Origin: Flavobacterium acetivorans
Lineage (GTDB): Bacteria; Bacteroidota; Bacteroidia; Flavobacteriales; Flavobacteriaceae
Direction of reading: 5' to 3'
DNA length: 64,000 bases
Assembly: GCF_020911885.1 (NCBI RefSeq)
Contig: NZ_CP087132.1
Span: 1,116,001 to 1,180,000, forward strand
A program made the position numbers and the translations under genes. The notes beneath the pieces are model-generated. The model was not told the DNA's origin. It worked only from the letters and a program-made list of their open reading frames with translations, and searched no databases. Of the stretch, positions 9,386 through 18,925 are shown piece after piece. Each line of letters opens with the position of its first letter. Position 1 is the stretch's first letter.

Positions 9386-10429
9386 TTAAAGATTACCATG
9401 TTTAAAATCTTCTCCTTCTTCTTTCTTCAATGGGATAGCAGACATGCTTATTTTCTTACGGTCTTGCTCTCTTCCTTTAAGAATTCCTTCTTCGGTAGCT
9501 ATGTGAACTGTTTCTAGTTCTTGCGTATAATTGTTTTGGTTGATAACCGAATCTTTATCGAACTCTCTTGGTCCTTCAATAACCCAATCAGCAGGATCTT
9601 TATGGTCAAAACGGCAGCCGTTGCAGATAAATTCTTCTACTTCATGATAGATGTCTTTTCTTCCGGTAACTCTTTGTATTTCGTCTCCAAACATCCAAAG
9701 GGTTGTTTTTCCGCAACATTTGTCGCAATCCCTGTGTGCATTGAATGGTTTGTTGAACCAAACTCTTGATTTGAAACGGAAGGTTTTATCAGTCAATGCG
9801 CCTACTGGGCACACATCGATCATGTTTCCTGAAAATTCATTGTCGATTGCTTTAGAGATACAAGTCGAAATATTCGAATGATCGCCTCTGTCCATTACAC
9901 CGTGTACACGTTTATCTGTCAATTGATCGGCAACTTGTACACATCTTTGGCATAAAATACAACGATTCATATGCAGTTGAATATTTGGACCAATATCTTC
10001 TGGTTCAAAAGTTCTTTTTTCTTCAATGAAACGACTTTTTGCCTTTCCGTGCTCAAAACTTAAATCCTGTAAATCACATTCGCCCGCTTGGTCACAAATA
10101 GGACAGTCTAGTGGGTGGTTGATTAATAAGAATTCAGTTACTGATTCTCTGGCTTCTTTTACTCTGTCAGAAGATTTGCTGTTTACTTCCATGCCGTCCA
10201 TGCATCCTGTTACACAGGAAGCCATTAGTTTAGGCATTGGTCTTGGATCTGCTTCACTTCCTTTGGCAACTTCTACTAAACAGCAACGGCATTTTCCGCC
10301 GCTCCCTTTTAATTTAGAATAGTAGCACATTGCTGGTGGAACAGATTCCCCGCCTATCATACGTGCTGCTTGTAGAATGGTTGTCCCTGGTTCTACTTCA
10401 ATCGCTTGACCGTCTATTGTTACTTTCAT
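9386..10429 (-). CDS. nuoG: NADH-quinone oxidoreductase subunit G, short form
   Basis: 347 residues instead of the roughly 900 of E. coli NuoG. Domains in order: an N-terminal 2Fe-2S ferredoxin (cysteines in AMCYYSK and GGKCRCC, residues about 35-50), the His-Cys 4Fe-4S segment HPLDCPICDQAGECDLQD (N5), a 4Fe-4S pair around RCILCQRC and CPVGAL (N4), and a last cysteine cluster (CDKCCGK...CNGC). The molybdopterin-like C-terminal domain is absent. The stop is followed directly by nuoH, so this looks like the native short form seen in Bacteroidota rather than a break. Confidence 0.93.
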   Translation of the reverse strand: MKVTIDGQAIEVEPGTTILQAARMIGGESVPPAMCYYSKLKGSGGKCRCCLVEVAKGSEADPRPMPKLMASCVTGCMDGMEVNSKSSDRVKEARESVTEFLLINHPLDCPICDQAGECDLQDLSFEHGKAKSRFIEEKRTFEPEDIGPNIQLHMNRCILCQRCVQVADQLTDKRVHGVMDRGDHSNISTCISKAIDNEFSGNMIDVCPVGALTDKTFRFKSRVWFNKPFNAHRDCDKCCGKTTLWMFGDEIQRVTGRKDIYHEVEEFICNGCRFDHKDPADWVIEGPREFDKDSVINQNNYTQELETVHIATEEGILKGREQDRKKISMSAIPLKKEEGEDFKHGNL

Positions 10430-10516
10430 TTCTTACTTTTGTTTTTTTAGTTTAAAAGTTTAAAGTTTCAGGTTGCTACACTTGAAACTAAAAAAAACTT
10501 AAAACTTGAAACTAAT
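10430..10516. repeat. AT-rich spacer with repeated CTTGAAACT/GTTTCAAG words
   Basis: The 87-base gap between nuoF and nuoG contains ACTTGAAACTA twice (about 10478 and 10504) with TTTAAAGTTTCAG nearby in the opposite sense. Such simple TTTCAAGTTT words are common filler between flavobacterial genes. No ORF and no terminator hairpin is apparent, so nuoF and nuoG are probably still co-transcribed. Confidence 0.45.
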
Positions 10517-11884
10517 TTAAACTGTTTGTTTCGTTACTAAATGCTTTACTTTTTCAAAAGGTTCAGCAACAAAATGGTTTCTGTTTTTTATTCTTTCCGG
10601 GAAGCGAACATGGTATTCAAATTCGTCTCTAAAATGACGGATAGCTGCTGCTACCGGCCAAGAAGCCGCATCACCTAATGGACAAATAGTGTTCCCTTCA
10701 ATTTTACTTTGAATGCTCCAAAGCAAATCGATATCTTCTTCACGACCGTGGCCGTTTTCGATACGATGTAATACTTTTTCTAACCATCCTGTACCTTCAC
10801 GACATGGGGTACATTGTCCGCAACTTTCGTGGTGGTAAAAACGGGCAAAATTCCAAGTGTTACGTACAATACAAGCCGTATCATCGTAAACTATAAAACC
10901 TCCCGAACCTAACATTGATCCTGTTGCAAATCCACCGTCACTCAAAGATTCGTAAGACATCAAGCGGTCTTCACCGTTGGCGGTTTTGTATATTAAATCG
11001 GCAGGTAAAATTGGCACTGATGATCCTCCGGGCACTAATGCTTTCAAAGGTCGGTCAGAACTCATGCCGCCTAAATATTCATCTGAATTCATGAATTCGT
11101 AAACACTTAAACCCAATTCAATTTCATAAACACCCGGATTCTTGATATTTCCTGAAGCCGAAATTAATTTGGTTCCCGTAGATCTTCCGATTCCAATTTT
11201 TGCATAATCATCACCAGAATTATTGATAATCCATGGCACCGTAGCTATAGTTTCTACATTGTTAACCACTGTAGGATTAGCCCAAAGTCCTGAAACGGCT
11301 GGGAATGGCGGTTTGATACGAGGATTTCCTCTTTTTCCTTCTAAGGATTCAATCAATGCGGTTTCTTCCCCACAGATGTAAGCACCGGCACCACAATGAA
11401 CATAAAGTTCTAAGTCATAACCAGAGCCTAATATATTCTTTCCTAACCAACCTGCCGCTTTTGCTTCGGCGATGGCTCTTTCCAGAATTTTATAAACCCA
11501 CATGTATTCTCCACGAATGTAGATGTAAGAAAGGTTTGCGCCCAAAGCAAAACTGGAAGTAATCATTCCTTCAATCAGTAAATGAGGAATAAATTCCATC
11601 AAATAACGGTCTTTGAATGTCCCTGGCTCTGATTCATCGGCATTACAAACTAAATGTCTTGGTTTTCCTGATTTTTTATCAATAAAACTCCATTTCATTC
11701 CGGCAGGGAATCCAGCGCCACCACGACCACGAAGTCCTGATGTTTTAACTTGCTCAACAACTTCGTCAGGAGTCATTGATTTGATCGCTTTTTCGACCGA
11801 AGCATAACCACCGTTTTGACGGTATACTTCATAGGTTTTGATTCCAGGAATGTTTATTTTGTCTAATAATATTTTTTTTGACAT
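10517..11884 (-). CDS. nuoF: NADH-quinone oxidoreductase subunit F (NADH/FMN)
   Basis: 455 residues. The FMN/NADH-binding glycine-rich region GLRGRGGAGFPAGMKW is near residue 50-65. GAGAYICGEETALIESLEG is the second FMN-binding signature. The cluster N3 ligands lie in ESCGQCTPCREGTGW, with a final Cys in GNTICPLGDAA. This is the electron entry point of complex I. One base separates it from nuoE. Confidence 0.97.
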   Translation of the reverse strand: MSKKILLDKINIPGIKTYEVYRQNGGYASVEKAIKSMTPDEVVEQVKTSGLRGRGGAGFPAGMKWSFIDKKSGKPRHLVCNADESEPGTFKDRYLMEFIPHLLIEGMITSSFALGANLSYIYIRGEYMWVYKILERAIAEAKAAGWLGKNILGSGYDLELYVHCGAGAYICGEETALIESLEGKRGNPRIKPPFPAVSGLWANPTVVNNVETIATVPWIINNSGDDYAKIGIGRSTGTKLISASGNIKNPGVYEIELGLSVYEFMNSDEYLGGMSSDRPLKALVPGGSSVPILPADLIYKTANGEDRLMSYESLSDGGFATGSMLGSGGFIVYDDTACIVRNTWNFARFYHHESCGQCTPCREGTGWLEKVLHRIENGHGREEDIDLLWSIQSKIEGNTICPLGDAASWPVAAAIRHFRDEFEYHVRFPERIKNRNHFVAEPFEKVKHLVTKQTV

Positions 11885-11885
11885 C

Positions 11886-12416
11886 TTATTTATCGTGTAA
11901 TATTATTTTATTATCTCGGCAATCAGCAATTAGCTGATCGATTTTTTCTTTGGTAAGATGCTCTTTGTAAAAATCACCCAATTGCATCATCGGGGCATAA
12001 CCACAGGCTCCCAGACATTCTACTCCTTTTACTTCAAAGAGTCCGTCTGGAGTAGTTTCTCCGATTTTTACACCCAGTTTTTCACAGGTATAATCCATCA
12101 AGTCTTCGGTGCCGTTTAAGCAACATGGTGAAGTTTGACAAAATTCAAACATGTATTTCCCAACAGGTTTCTGATTGTACATGGAATAAAAGGAAACCAC
12201 CTCATAAACTTCAATGGGTAGTATTTGAAGAATTTCGGCTACTTTATCCATTAGTTCGATACTCAGCCAGTTTTCATGAGCGTCCTGAACTTCGTGTAAA
12301 ACAGGGAGTAAGGCTGATTTTCGTTTGTCTGCAGGATAATGACTAATTAATTCATTGATGCGATTCATCAATGCTTCAGTCATGTTTATTTCTTGTTTGT
12401 AATGTGTACGTTCCAT
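11886..12416 (-). CDS. nuoE: NADH-quinone oxidoreductase subunit E
   Basis: 176 residues, 24-kDa-type subunit. The thioredoxin-like 2Fe-2S domain shows ligands in EFCQTSPCCLNG and ECLGACGYAPMM (cluster N1a). The start at 12416 gives MERTHYKQEINM; the internal ATG at 12383 (MTEALMN) is an alternative closer to other NuoE proteins. nuoD stops 3 bases upstream and nuoF follows after one base. Confidence 0.95.
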   Translation of the reverse strand: MERTHYKQEINMTEALMNRINELISHYPADKRKSALLPVLHEVQDAHENWLSIELMDKVAEILQILPIEVYEVVSFYSMYNQKPVGKYMFEFCQTSPCCLNGTEDLMDYTCEKLGVKIGETTPDGLFEVKGVECLGACGYAPMMQLGDFYKEHLTKEKIDQLIADCRDNKIILHDK

Positions 12417-12419
12417 AAT

Positions 12420-13658
12420 TTATGCGTCTAATTCTCCGGCAATTACATTTAAACTTGACAAAATCACAATAGCATCAGAGAGTAATGCTCCTTTGATCAT
12501 TTCAGGATAGGCTTGATAATAAATAAAGCAAGGTCTTCTAAAATGGAGTCTATAAGGAGTACGGCTTCCGTCTGTTTCTAAATAAAAACCAAGTTCTCCG
12601 TTACCGCCTTCTACTGCATGATATATTTCTGCCACTGGAACAGGGACTTCTCCCATTACAATTTTAAAGTGATATATTAACGATTCCATGCTAGTGTAAA
12701 CATCTTCTTTTGGAGGCAGGTAATAATCAGGAACTTCGGCATGATATTCATTTCCTTCCGGCATTTTTGCCAATGCTTGACGAATGATACTTAAGCTTTC
12801 CCAAACTTCGGCGTTACGCACGCAAAAACGGTCGTAAGTATCACCTGATTTTCCTACTGGAATTATGAAGTCAAAATCCTCGTAAGAACTGTACGGATGT
12901 GCTACACGAACATCGTAATCGACACCTGCGGCACGTAAGTTCGGCCCTGTGAATCCGTAGGACATGGCTTGTTCAGCAGATATTGGTCCAACGTTTACGG
13001 TTCTGTCAATAAAAATTCTATTTCTTTCGAATAAGTTTTCGAATTCTTTCCAAGCTGCCGGAAATTCTTCTAAAAACAAGTCTAATTTTCTAAAAGCTTC
13101 TGGTGACCAGTCTCTTTCGAAACCACCAATTCTTCCCATATTCGTTGTTAAACGAGCGCCACAAATTTCTTCGTAGATTTCGTATATTTTTTCTCTAAAC
13201 TGGAAAACATAAAGGAAGCCGGTATAAGCACCCGTATCTACCCCTAGAATAGAGTTACAGATAATGTGATCCGCTATTCTGGCCAATTCCATCACGATAA
13301 CCCTTAAATATTGCGCACGTTTTGGCACTTCAATATCCAATAGTTTTTCTACAGTCATCCACCATCCCATATTGTTGATAGGGGAAGAGCAATAGTTCAT
13401 TCGGTCCGTAAGTGGAGTAATTTGGTAAAAAGGACGATTTTCAGCGATTTTTTCAAAAGCACGGTGAATGTAGCCAATAGTTGGTTCGGCATCTAAAATC
13501 CGTTCCCCATCCATTAACAATATGTTTTGAAAAATTCCGTGTGTAGCAGGGTGAGTAGGGCCTAAATTCAGAATAGAAAGCTCGCTTCCGTCTTCATTTA
13601 GCTTCTCTTTTATTATTTTAGCATATCGATGCTCTGGGGGTAATAATAGTTCTGACAT
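12420..13658 (-). CDS. nuoD: NADH-quinone oxidoreductase subunit D
   Basis: 412 residues, 49-kDa-type subunit derived from hydrogenase large subunits. It lines the quinone-binding cavity with NuoB and NuoH. Conserved NLGPTHPATHGIFQ near residue 30 contains the quinone-site His, and GYIHRAFEKIAENRPF follows. The gene is separate from nuoC, unlike the fused nuoCD of E. coli. Length is standard. Confidence 0.97.
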   Translation of the reverse strand: MSELLLPPEHRYAKIIKEKLNEDGSELSILNLGPTHPATHGIFQNILLMDGERILDAEPTIGYIHRAFEKIAENRPFYQITPLTDRMNYCSSPINNMGWWMTVEKLLDIEVPKRAQYLRVIVMELARIADHIICNSILGVDTGAYTGFLYVFQFREKIYEIYEEICGARLTTNMGRIGGFERDWSPEAFRKLDLFLEEFPAAWKEFENLFERNRIFIDRTVNVGPISAEQAMSYGFTGPNLRAAGVDYDVRVAHPYSSYEDFDFIIPVGKSGDTYDRFCVRNAEVWESLSIIRQALAKMPEGNEYHAEVPDYYLPPKEDVYTSMESLIYHFKIVMGEVPVPVAEIYHAVEGGNGELGFYLETDGSRTPYRLHFRRPCFIYYQAYPEMIKGALLSDAIVILSSLNVIAGELDA

Positions 13659-13690
13659 TTATAGAATGTGAAAAATTATAAAATGTGTTT

Positions 13691-14212
13691 TTAGCAATTG
13701 TCTATTGTTCTACCGAAAAAACGATCGTCTTTATCTGTTCTTCCGCCGTCTTCCATAGGGAACTCTTTACGCATTGGGAAAGAAATCATTTCATCCATAT
13801 TTAAAATACGTTTCAATTGTGGATGACCTATAAAATCTACTCCATAAAAATCAAACGTTTCTCTTTCCATCCAGTTTGCACTTAGGAAAATGTTGGATAT
13901 TGTTTTTATTTCCGGTTTTTCACCGTTGATGTAGGTTTTGATTTTTATACGTTTGTTTTCGTACCAATTGTGCAAATGATATACAATTGCAAATTGCTTG
14001 TTAACTTCATTATCTGGATAATGTATTCCGCATAAGTCAGTCAAAAAGTGAAATTGTAAGCTAGGATCGTTTTTCAAGAATAAAATGATAGCTTTATTTT
14101 TGTCAGCATCAATTTCAAAAGTAAAAATGTCTTTTTGCTGTTGAAAATTGAAAACTTCTTCACCAAAGTTTTGCGTTAATTTATCTTGAATATCTGTATT
14201 TTCTAATGCCAT
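13691..14212 (-). CDS. nuoC: NADH-quinone oxidoreductase subunit C
   Basis: 173 residues, 30-kDa-type peripheral arm subunit. The family signature is ERETFDFYGVDFIGHPQLKR followed by the FPMRKEFP motif near residues 115-155. Together with NuoD it stabilises the quinone module. The gene starts 5 bases after the nuoB stop and ends 32 bases before nuoD. Confidence 0.96.
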   Translation of the reverse strand: MALENTDIQDKLTQNFGEEVFNFQQQKDIFTFEIDADKNKAIILFLKNDPSLQFHFLTDLCGIHYPDNEVNKQFAIVYHLHNWYENKRIKIKTYINGEKPEIKTISNIFLSANWMERETFDFYGVDFIGHPQLKRILNMDEMISFPMRKEFPMEDGGRTDKDDRFFGRTIDNC

Positions 14213-14217
14213 CTTGA

Positions 14218-14766
14218 TTATTTGATATTATAAGAAGCTAATAATTCTTGGTACTCTGGAGAACTTCTTCTTCTTACAGATTCATTTTTTACTAGTTCTT
14301 GCAATCTCATTACTCCATCTACAATTTGCTCTGGCCTCGGAGGGCAACCTGGAACATAAACATCAACCGGAATTACTTTGTCAATTCCTTGAAGGACAGA
14401 GTAGGTGTCAAAAATTCCTCCTGATGTTGCGCAAGCACCAACAGCAATAACCCAACGAGGTTCTGACATTTGTTCATATACCTGGCGTAAAATTGGGGCC
14501 ATTTTTTTCGAAATAGTTCCCATTACCAGCAGCATATCTGCTTGACGCGGAGAGAAACTCACACGCTCAGATCCAAATCGTGCCAAATCATAATGAGATG
14601 CCATGGTCGCCATGAACTCAATACCGCAACAAGAAGTTGCAAAAGGCAAAGGCCAAAGTGAATTAGCTCTAGCTAAACCTACAACATCATTTAGTTTTGT
14701 GGCAAAGAAACCTTCGCCTACAACACCTTCTGGCGGTTCAACCATTTTTATATTTGAATTGCTCAT
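14218..14766 (-). CDS. nuoB: NADH-quinone oxidoreductase subunit B
   Basis: 182 residues, PSST-type subunit that binds the terminal cluster N2. Ligands seen are the tandem cysteines C46-C47 (ATSCCGIEF), C112 (VGACATSGG) and C141 (VPGCPPRPE). The surface next to the quinone site (ARFGSERVSFSPRQAD) is conserved. It is second in the operon, 88 bases after nuoA. Confidence 0.97.
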   Translation of the reverse strand: MSNSNIKMVEPPEGVVGEGFFATKLNDVVGLARANSLWPLPFATSCCGIEFMATMASHYDLARFGSERVSFSPRQADMLLVMGTISKKMAPILRQVYEQMSEPRWVIAVGACATSGGIFDTYSVLQGIDKVIPVDVYVPGCPPRPEQIVDGVMRLQELVKNESVRRRSSPEYQELLASYNIK

Positions 14767-14854
14767 TTTATATTTTTATTTTGAATTTTGAATTGTAAAT
14801 TTTGAATGTTCAAAACCATTTTTAATTCATCATTTTTAATTTAAAATAAATTTA

Positions 14855-15220
14855 TTATTCCCACTCTAAAGCTTTCTTCTTGATGATATAGAAAAAGCCA
14901 ATAAGAAGTAAAGACATGAATATCAACATTTTAATCATGCCTTCGATACCAAGTTCTTTGAAGTTGACAGCCCAAGGATAAAGGAAAATTACTTCGATGT
15001 CAAACAGAACAAAAAGAATGGCAACAAGAAAATATTTTACCGAAAAAGGAATTCGAGCATTTCCTACGGATTCGATCCCACACTCGAAATTAGCATCTTT
15101 AACTTTAGAAGACCTTTTTGGGCCTAATTTTCCAGAAACGATGATTGTTCCTGCAACAAATCCAACAGCCAGTAAAAACTGTATTAAAATAGGAATATAA
15201 TTTAATTGATCAGATTGCAT
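14855..15220 (-). CDS. nuoA: NADH-quinone oxidoreductase subunit A
   Basis: 121 residues with three transmembrane helices, first gene of the operon. The start is taken as the ATG at 15220 (MQSDQLNYIPILIQ) rather than 15253. The promoter box at 15251-15258 would overlap the longer form, whose extra residues are not typical. The conserved NFECGIESVG loop and FDIEVIFLYPWAV segment identify NuoA; the Cys in this loop is near the quinone chamber. Confidence 0.95.
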   Translation of the reverse strand: MQSDQLNYIPILIQFLLAVGFVAGTIIVSGKLGPKRSSKVKDANFECGIESVGNARIPFSVKYFLVAILFVLFDIEVIFLYPWAVNFKELGIEGMIKMLIFMSLLLIGFFYIIKKKALEWE

Positions 15221-15250
15221 AATTGTCTTTTTTAGCACTAAAATAAGCCA

Positions 15251-15281
15251 CAAAGATAGGTTTCAAGGAATTAAAACACAA
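15251..15281 (-). promoter_or_regulatory. Bacteroidota-type promoter of the nuo operon
   Basis: Read on the minus strand: TTG (15281-15279), 20-base spacer, TATCTTTG (15258-15251). This matches the known Bacteroidota sigma consensus TTG...TAnnTTTG. It would start transcription near 15244, about 24 bases before nuoA. Confidence 0.65.
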
Positions 15282-15394
15282 GCCAAATCCGGAAATTAGT
15301 TGGAGCGAAAATGCGGTTACTCCTTAATTTTTAATGATTATAAATAAGAAATTTTGTTTTGTATTTTCTTAGCGGTGCTTTTCGATGTAAGCAA

Positions 15395-15427
15395 AAAAAA
15401 ACGTTCCGAAATAAATCGGAACGTTTT
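15395..15427 (-). terminator. Terminator of the cold-shock gene
   Basis: Stem AAAACGTTCCGA paired with TCGGAACGTTTT, 7-base loop. On the minus strand it is followed by a run of T. Lies about 35 bases beyond the csp stop codon and upstream of the nuo promoter. Confidence 0.88.
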
Positions 15428-15463
15428 AAACATTCGTAGGCAAAAAAAAATATTTTTTTATGC

Positions 15464-15658
15464 TTAGATAACTGCTACTTTCGCAGCAACTTTTCCTTTT
15501 CTTCCTTCTTCTTCTTCATAGCTAACTCTGTCACCTTCGCGCAATTCTTCCGCGTTGATTCCTGAAGCGTGAACAAAAATGTCTTTTCCTGTTTCTTCGT
15601 CTGTAATGAATCCGTAACCTTTAGACTCATTGAAAAATTTAACTGTACCTGTACGCAT
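15464..15658 (-). CDS. Cold-shock domain protein (CspA family)
   Basis: 64 residues, a single OB-fold cold-shock domain that binds single-stranded RNA/DNA. RNP1-like KGYGFI (residues 13-18) and RNP2-like DIFVHASGI (26-34) motifs are intact. The C terminus is unusually acidic and then basic (YEEEEGRKGK). Monocistronic with its own promoter-like box and terminator. Start MRTGTVKFF is the standard one. Confidence 0.95.
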   Translation of the reverse strand: MRTGTVKFFNESKGYGFITDEETGKDIFVHASGINAEELREGDRVSYEEEEGRKGKVAAKVAVI

Positions 15659-15687
15659 TGTAATAGTAATAATAATTTATAATGAGG

Positions 15688-15695
15688 CAAATGTA
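15688..15695 (-). promoter_or_regulatory. Putative -7 box of the csp promoter
   Basis: TACATTTG on the minus strand, 30 bases upstream of the csp ATG. No clean TTG is found at the usual distance; TT at 18-19 bases upstream is a weak -33 element. Confidence 0.4.
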
Positions 15696-15769
15696 ATCTT
15701 TAATATAATACGAACGCTAAAATTCTAATATTTTTTTGCAAAAATATTGATATTCAGTGATTTCGTCCT

Positions 15770-17521
15770 TTAGATGCTAGCTAGTTTTATGTGTAACTCT
15801 TTTAATTGCGAAGCATCAATTGTTGAAGGGGCGTCTATCATAACATCTCTTCCAGAGTTGTTTTTTGGAAAGGCTATGAAATCACGAATGGTTTCTTGGC
15901 CTCCTAAAATTGCTACTAAACGGTCTAATCCAAATGCCAATCCTCCGTGTGGTGGAGCTCCAAATTGGAAGGCATCCATCAAGAACCCGAATTGTGCTTT
16001 GGCTTCTTCTTCGGTAAATCCTAAGTATTTAAACATTAATTGTTGAGTTTCCTTATCGTGGATACGAATTGAACCTCCTCCAATTTCATTACCATTCAAA
16101 ACCATATCATAGGCATTAGCACGAACTTTTCCTGGATTGGTTTCCAATAAGTGCATGTCCTCTGGCTTTGGAGAGGTAAACGGATGGTGCATGGCGTGGT
16201 AGCGACCGCTTTCTTCGTCAAACTCTAATAAAGGGAAGTCAACAACCCAAAGCGGAGCAAATTCTTCCGGTTTGCGCAAACCTAAACGAGTTGCTAATTC
16301 CATACGCAAAGCACTTAATTGAGCACGTGTTTTATCTGCCGGACCGGAAAGAACGAAAATCATGTCACCTGCTTTTGCTGCGGTTGTTTTTGCCCAATTG
16401 GATAAATCATCTTGATCGTAAAATTTGTCAACAGAAGATTTGTAGGTGCCGTCTTCATTGCATTTCACATAAACCATTCCTGATGCGCCAATTTGAGGAC
16501 GCTTAACCCAGTCAATTAAAGCGTCAATTTCTTTGCGGGTATAATTTCCGACTCCCGGAACCGCAATCCCGACAACTAGTTCGGCGGCATTGAATACCGG
16601 GAATTCTTTATGTTGCGCAAATTCGTTTAATTCGCCAAATTCCATCCCGAAACGAATATCCGGTTTGTCATTTCCATAGGTTTTCATGGCGTAATCGTAG
16701 GTAATTCTAGGGAATTTATCTACGTCTACTCCTTTTATTTCTTTTAGTAAATGTCTTGTCAGTCCTTCAAAAACATTTAGAATGTCTTCTTGTTCTACAA
16801 ATGCCATTTCGCAATCGATCTGTGTAAACTCAGGTTGACGGTCAGCACGTAAATCTTCATCGCGGAAACATTTTACGATTTGGAAATATTTATCCATTCC
16901 GCCCACCATCAATAATTGTTTGAAAGTTTGCGGCGATTGCGGTAAAGCATAAAACTGACCTTCGTTCATACGGCTTGGTACAACGAAATCTCTTGCTCCC
17001 TCCGGAGTCGATTTGATTAAGTATGGGGTTTCCACTTCGCAGAAATCCAAGTCTGAAAGATATTTTCGAACTTCCATTGCCACTTTGTGACGGAAAAGCA
17101 AGCTGTTTTTTACCGGATTTCTTCTGATGTCCAAGTAACGGTATTTCATTCGAATGTCTTCGCCACCGTCAGTTTCATCTTCTATAGTGAAAGGAGGTGT
17201 CAAAGCGCTGTTCAATATGTTTAGTTCAGTAACTAAAATCTCGATTTCACCTGTTGGGATGTTTTTGTTTTTGGCTTCACGCTCGATAACGGTTCCTTTT
17301 ACTTGGATAACAAATTCGCGTCCAAGTGTTTTGGCTAATTCAAAAACGGATTTGTCCGTACGGCCTTCGTCAAAAATAAGTTGAGTGATTCCGTAACGAT
17401 CTCTTAAATCTACCCAATTCATAAAACCTTTATCTCTGGATTTCTGAACCCAACCGGCTAGAGTAACCTCAGTATTAATATGTGAAGCGTTAAGTTCTCC
17501 ACAGTTATGACTTCTATACAT
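15770..17521 (-). CDS. aspS: Aspartyl-tRNA synthetase
   Basis: 583 residues from the ATG at 17521 ([11 protein letters not shown]); an in-frame ATG at 17554 would precede the likely transcription start. Class II synthetase of bacterial AspRS architecture: N-terminal anticodon-binding OB domain ([20 protein letters not shown]), motif 2 ([18 protein letters not shown]), the GAD insertion domain in the middle, and motif 3 ([15 protein letters not shown]) near the C terminus. It charges tRNA-Asp in the cytoplasm. Confidence 0.97.
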   Translation of the reverse strand: MYRSHNCGELNASHINTEVTLAGWVQKSRDKGFMNWVDLRDRYGITQLIFDEGRTDKSVFELAKTLGREFVIQVKGTVIEREAKNKNIPTGEIEILVTELNILNSALTPPFTIEDETDGGEDIRMKYRYLDIRRNPVKNSLLFRHKVAMEVRKYLSDLDFCEVETPYLIKSTPEGARDFVVPSRMNEGQFYALPQSPQTFKQLLMVGGMDKYFQIVKCFRDEDLRADRQPEFTQIDCEMAFVEQEDILNVFEGLTRHLLKEIKGVDVDKFPRITYDYAMKTYGNDKPDIRFGMEFGELNEFAQHKEFPVFNAAELVVGIAVPGVGNYTRKEIDALIDWVKRPQIGASGMVYVKCNEDGTYKSSVDKFYDQDDLSNWAKTTAAKAGDMIFVLSGPADKTRAQLSALRMELATRLGLRKPEEFAPLWVVDFPLLEFDEESGRYHAMHHPFTSPKPEDMHLLETNPGKVRANAYDMVLNGNEIGGGSIRIHDKETQQLMFKYLGFTEEEAKAQFGFLMDAFQFGAPPHGGLAFGLDRLVAILGGQETIRDFIAFPKNNSGRDVMIDAPSTIDASQLKELHIKLASI

Positions 17522-17539
17522 TATCAAAATTTTAGGATA

Positions 17540-17547
17540 CAAAAGTA
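17540..17547 (-). promoter_or_regulatory. Putative -7 box of the aspS promoter
   Basis: TACTTTTG on the minus strand 19 bases upstream of the chosen aspS start; it supports the shorter start. No clear TTG element at the expected spacing. Confidence 0.4.
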
Positions 17548-17636
17548 GCGACAAAAATTAAATTAATCCCGAAAAGAGGCAAACTTCAATAAATTAATTT
17601 TTTGTTAATTTTTAATTTCACTTCAGATTAATCAAT

Positions 17637-17644
17637 TAGATTTG
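17637..17644 (+). promoter_or_regulatory. Putative -7 box of the TlpA-like gene
   Basis: TAGATTTG, 25 bases upstream of the ATG at 17670. It makes the upstream in-frame ATG at 17646 unlikely as start. The -33 element is not obvious. Confidence 0.4.
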
Positions 17645-17669
17645 GTTGAAAATATTAAACTATAACCAT

Positions 17670-18674
17670 ATGAAAAAATTACTTTTTATCGCCTTAGCGC
17701 TTGTGAGTGCTGTTAATGTGATAGGACAAACCAAGGCCACCTTGTCTTTTAAAGCTGAAATTGCCAATAGGAATACTGATGCTATTAGCTTTCTGGATAG
17801 AAATAATGGAAAGGAAGTAAAAAAGATTTTAGTTGGAAAAGATGGGATTTTTAAAGATTCTTTTTCTGTAGAAGAAGGTTTCTATATGTTGTTTGATGGT
17901 AAGGAATACACTCAATTATTTCTTAAAAATGGTTATGATTTAAAGCTTAAAATGGATGCTCAAAAATTTGATGAGTCAATTGTGTATTCCGGAAAAGGAG
18001 CTGTTGAGAATAATTTTTTGGCACAAAACGCAATTGAAGATTCAAAATACGATTATGATTCGCTTTTAGCTTCAAATGAAGAAGGTTTTGCTAAACTTAT
18101 CGGGGAGAAAAAAACGGCTGATTTGTTGAAATTAAACAACAATAAATTAGATCCAAAATTTGTGGAATTGCAAAAGACAAGTGTAGAAAGATCTTTGGAA
18201 GGATTGACTAAATACCATCAAAAAGGTTTGGAGACAAATAAGATGAACGGTACACAATCTCCTTCTTTTGAGTATGATAACTATAAAGGCGGAAAAACAA
18301 AATTAGAAGATTTTAGAGGGAAATATGTTTACATAGATGTTTGGGCTACTTGGTGCGGTCCTTGTCGTACTGAAATTCCGTTTTTAAAGAAAATGGAAGA
18401 GAAATATCATGGTAAAAACATTGTTTTTTTAAGTATGTCTATTGATAAATTGAAAGACATTGAAAAATGGAAAACAATGATCAAAGAAAAAGAATTAGGA
18501 GGCGTGCAGGTTTTTGCAGATAATGATTGGAATTCTCAGTTTGTAAAAGACTTTAATATTACAGGAATTCCTAGATTTATTTTGATAGATCCAAACGGAA
18601 AAATCGTTAAGGCTGATGCGCCAAGACCTTCTAGTCCAAGGATTCAAGTAGAATTGGATGCTCTTTTGAACTAG
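17670..18674 (+). CDS. Exported TlpA-like thioredoxin-family protein
   Basis: 334 residues from the ATG at 17670, beginning with a clear signal peptide (MKKLLFIALALVSAVNVIGQ). Residues about 25-110 resemble the DUF4369-type beta-rich domain common in front of Bacteroidota TlpA proteins. A charged helical linker follows, then a thioredoxin domain with WCGPC at residues 228-232 and cis-Pro in ITGIPRFI. It probably acts as a periplasmic disulfide reductase or in thiol repair; the partner is unknown. Own promoter and terminator. Confidence 0.88.
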   Translation: MKKLLFIALALVSAVNVIGQTKATLSFKAEIANRNTDAISFLDRNNGKEVKKILVGKDGIFKDSFSVEEGFYMLFDGKEYTQLFLKNGYDLKLKMDAQKFDESIVYSGKGAVENNFLAQNAIEDSKYDYDSLLASNEEGFAKLIGEKKTADLLKLNNNKLDPKFVELQKTSVERSLEGLTKYHQKGLETNKMNGTQSPSFEYDNYKGGKTKLEDFRGKYVYIDVWATWCGPCRTEIPFLKKMEEKYHGKNIVFLSMSIDKLKDIEKWKTMIKEKELGGVQVFADNDWNSQFVKDFNITGIPRFILIDPNGKIVKADAPRPSSPRIQVELDALLN

Positions 18675-18696
18675 TTTATATAGTAGTACTATATCA

Positions 18697-18729
18697 AAAA
18701 CACCAATGTGAAAGCATTGGTGTTTTTTT
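18697..18729 (+). terminator. Terminator after the TlpA-like gene
   Basis: Stem AAAACACCAATG (18697-18708) pairs with CATTGGTGTTTT (18715-18726), followed by further T residues. Confidence 0.9.
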
Positions 18730-18877
18730 GTGTTTTCTTGATAAGGTTATTGTTCGCAAAAGAGGCAGACTCTTCATCTTGTCTTTTTTATTGTGAAAAA
18801 AAATATGATTTGTGTTTGTTTTTTGTTGTTTTTGTATGGAATGTGAAATTTAAAAAGGGATTTTTTTAATAAAATAC

Positions 18878-18907
18878 ACCAGTACCTACCAGTTTTTTGT
18901 AACTTGG
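18878..18907 (+). promoter_or_regulatory. Tandem ACCAGT repeats and promoter-like box before the GntR gene
   Basis: ACCAGT occurs at 18878-18883 and again at 18888-18893, exactly 10 bp apart. They lie just upstream of TAACTTGG (18900-18907), which resembles the Bacteroidota -7 box. Direct repeats on one helix face over a promoter fit an autoregulatory operator; this is inference. Confidence 0.4.
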
Positions 18908-18925
18908 CCAAAAAAAAAGAGGTTC

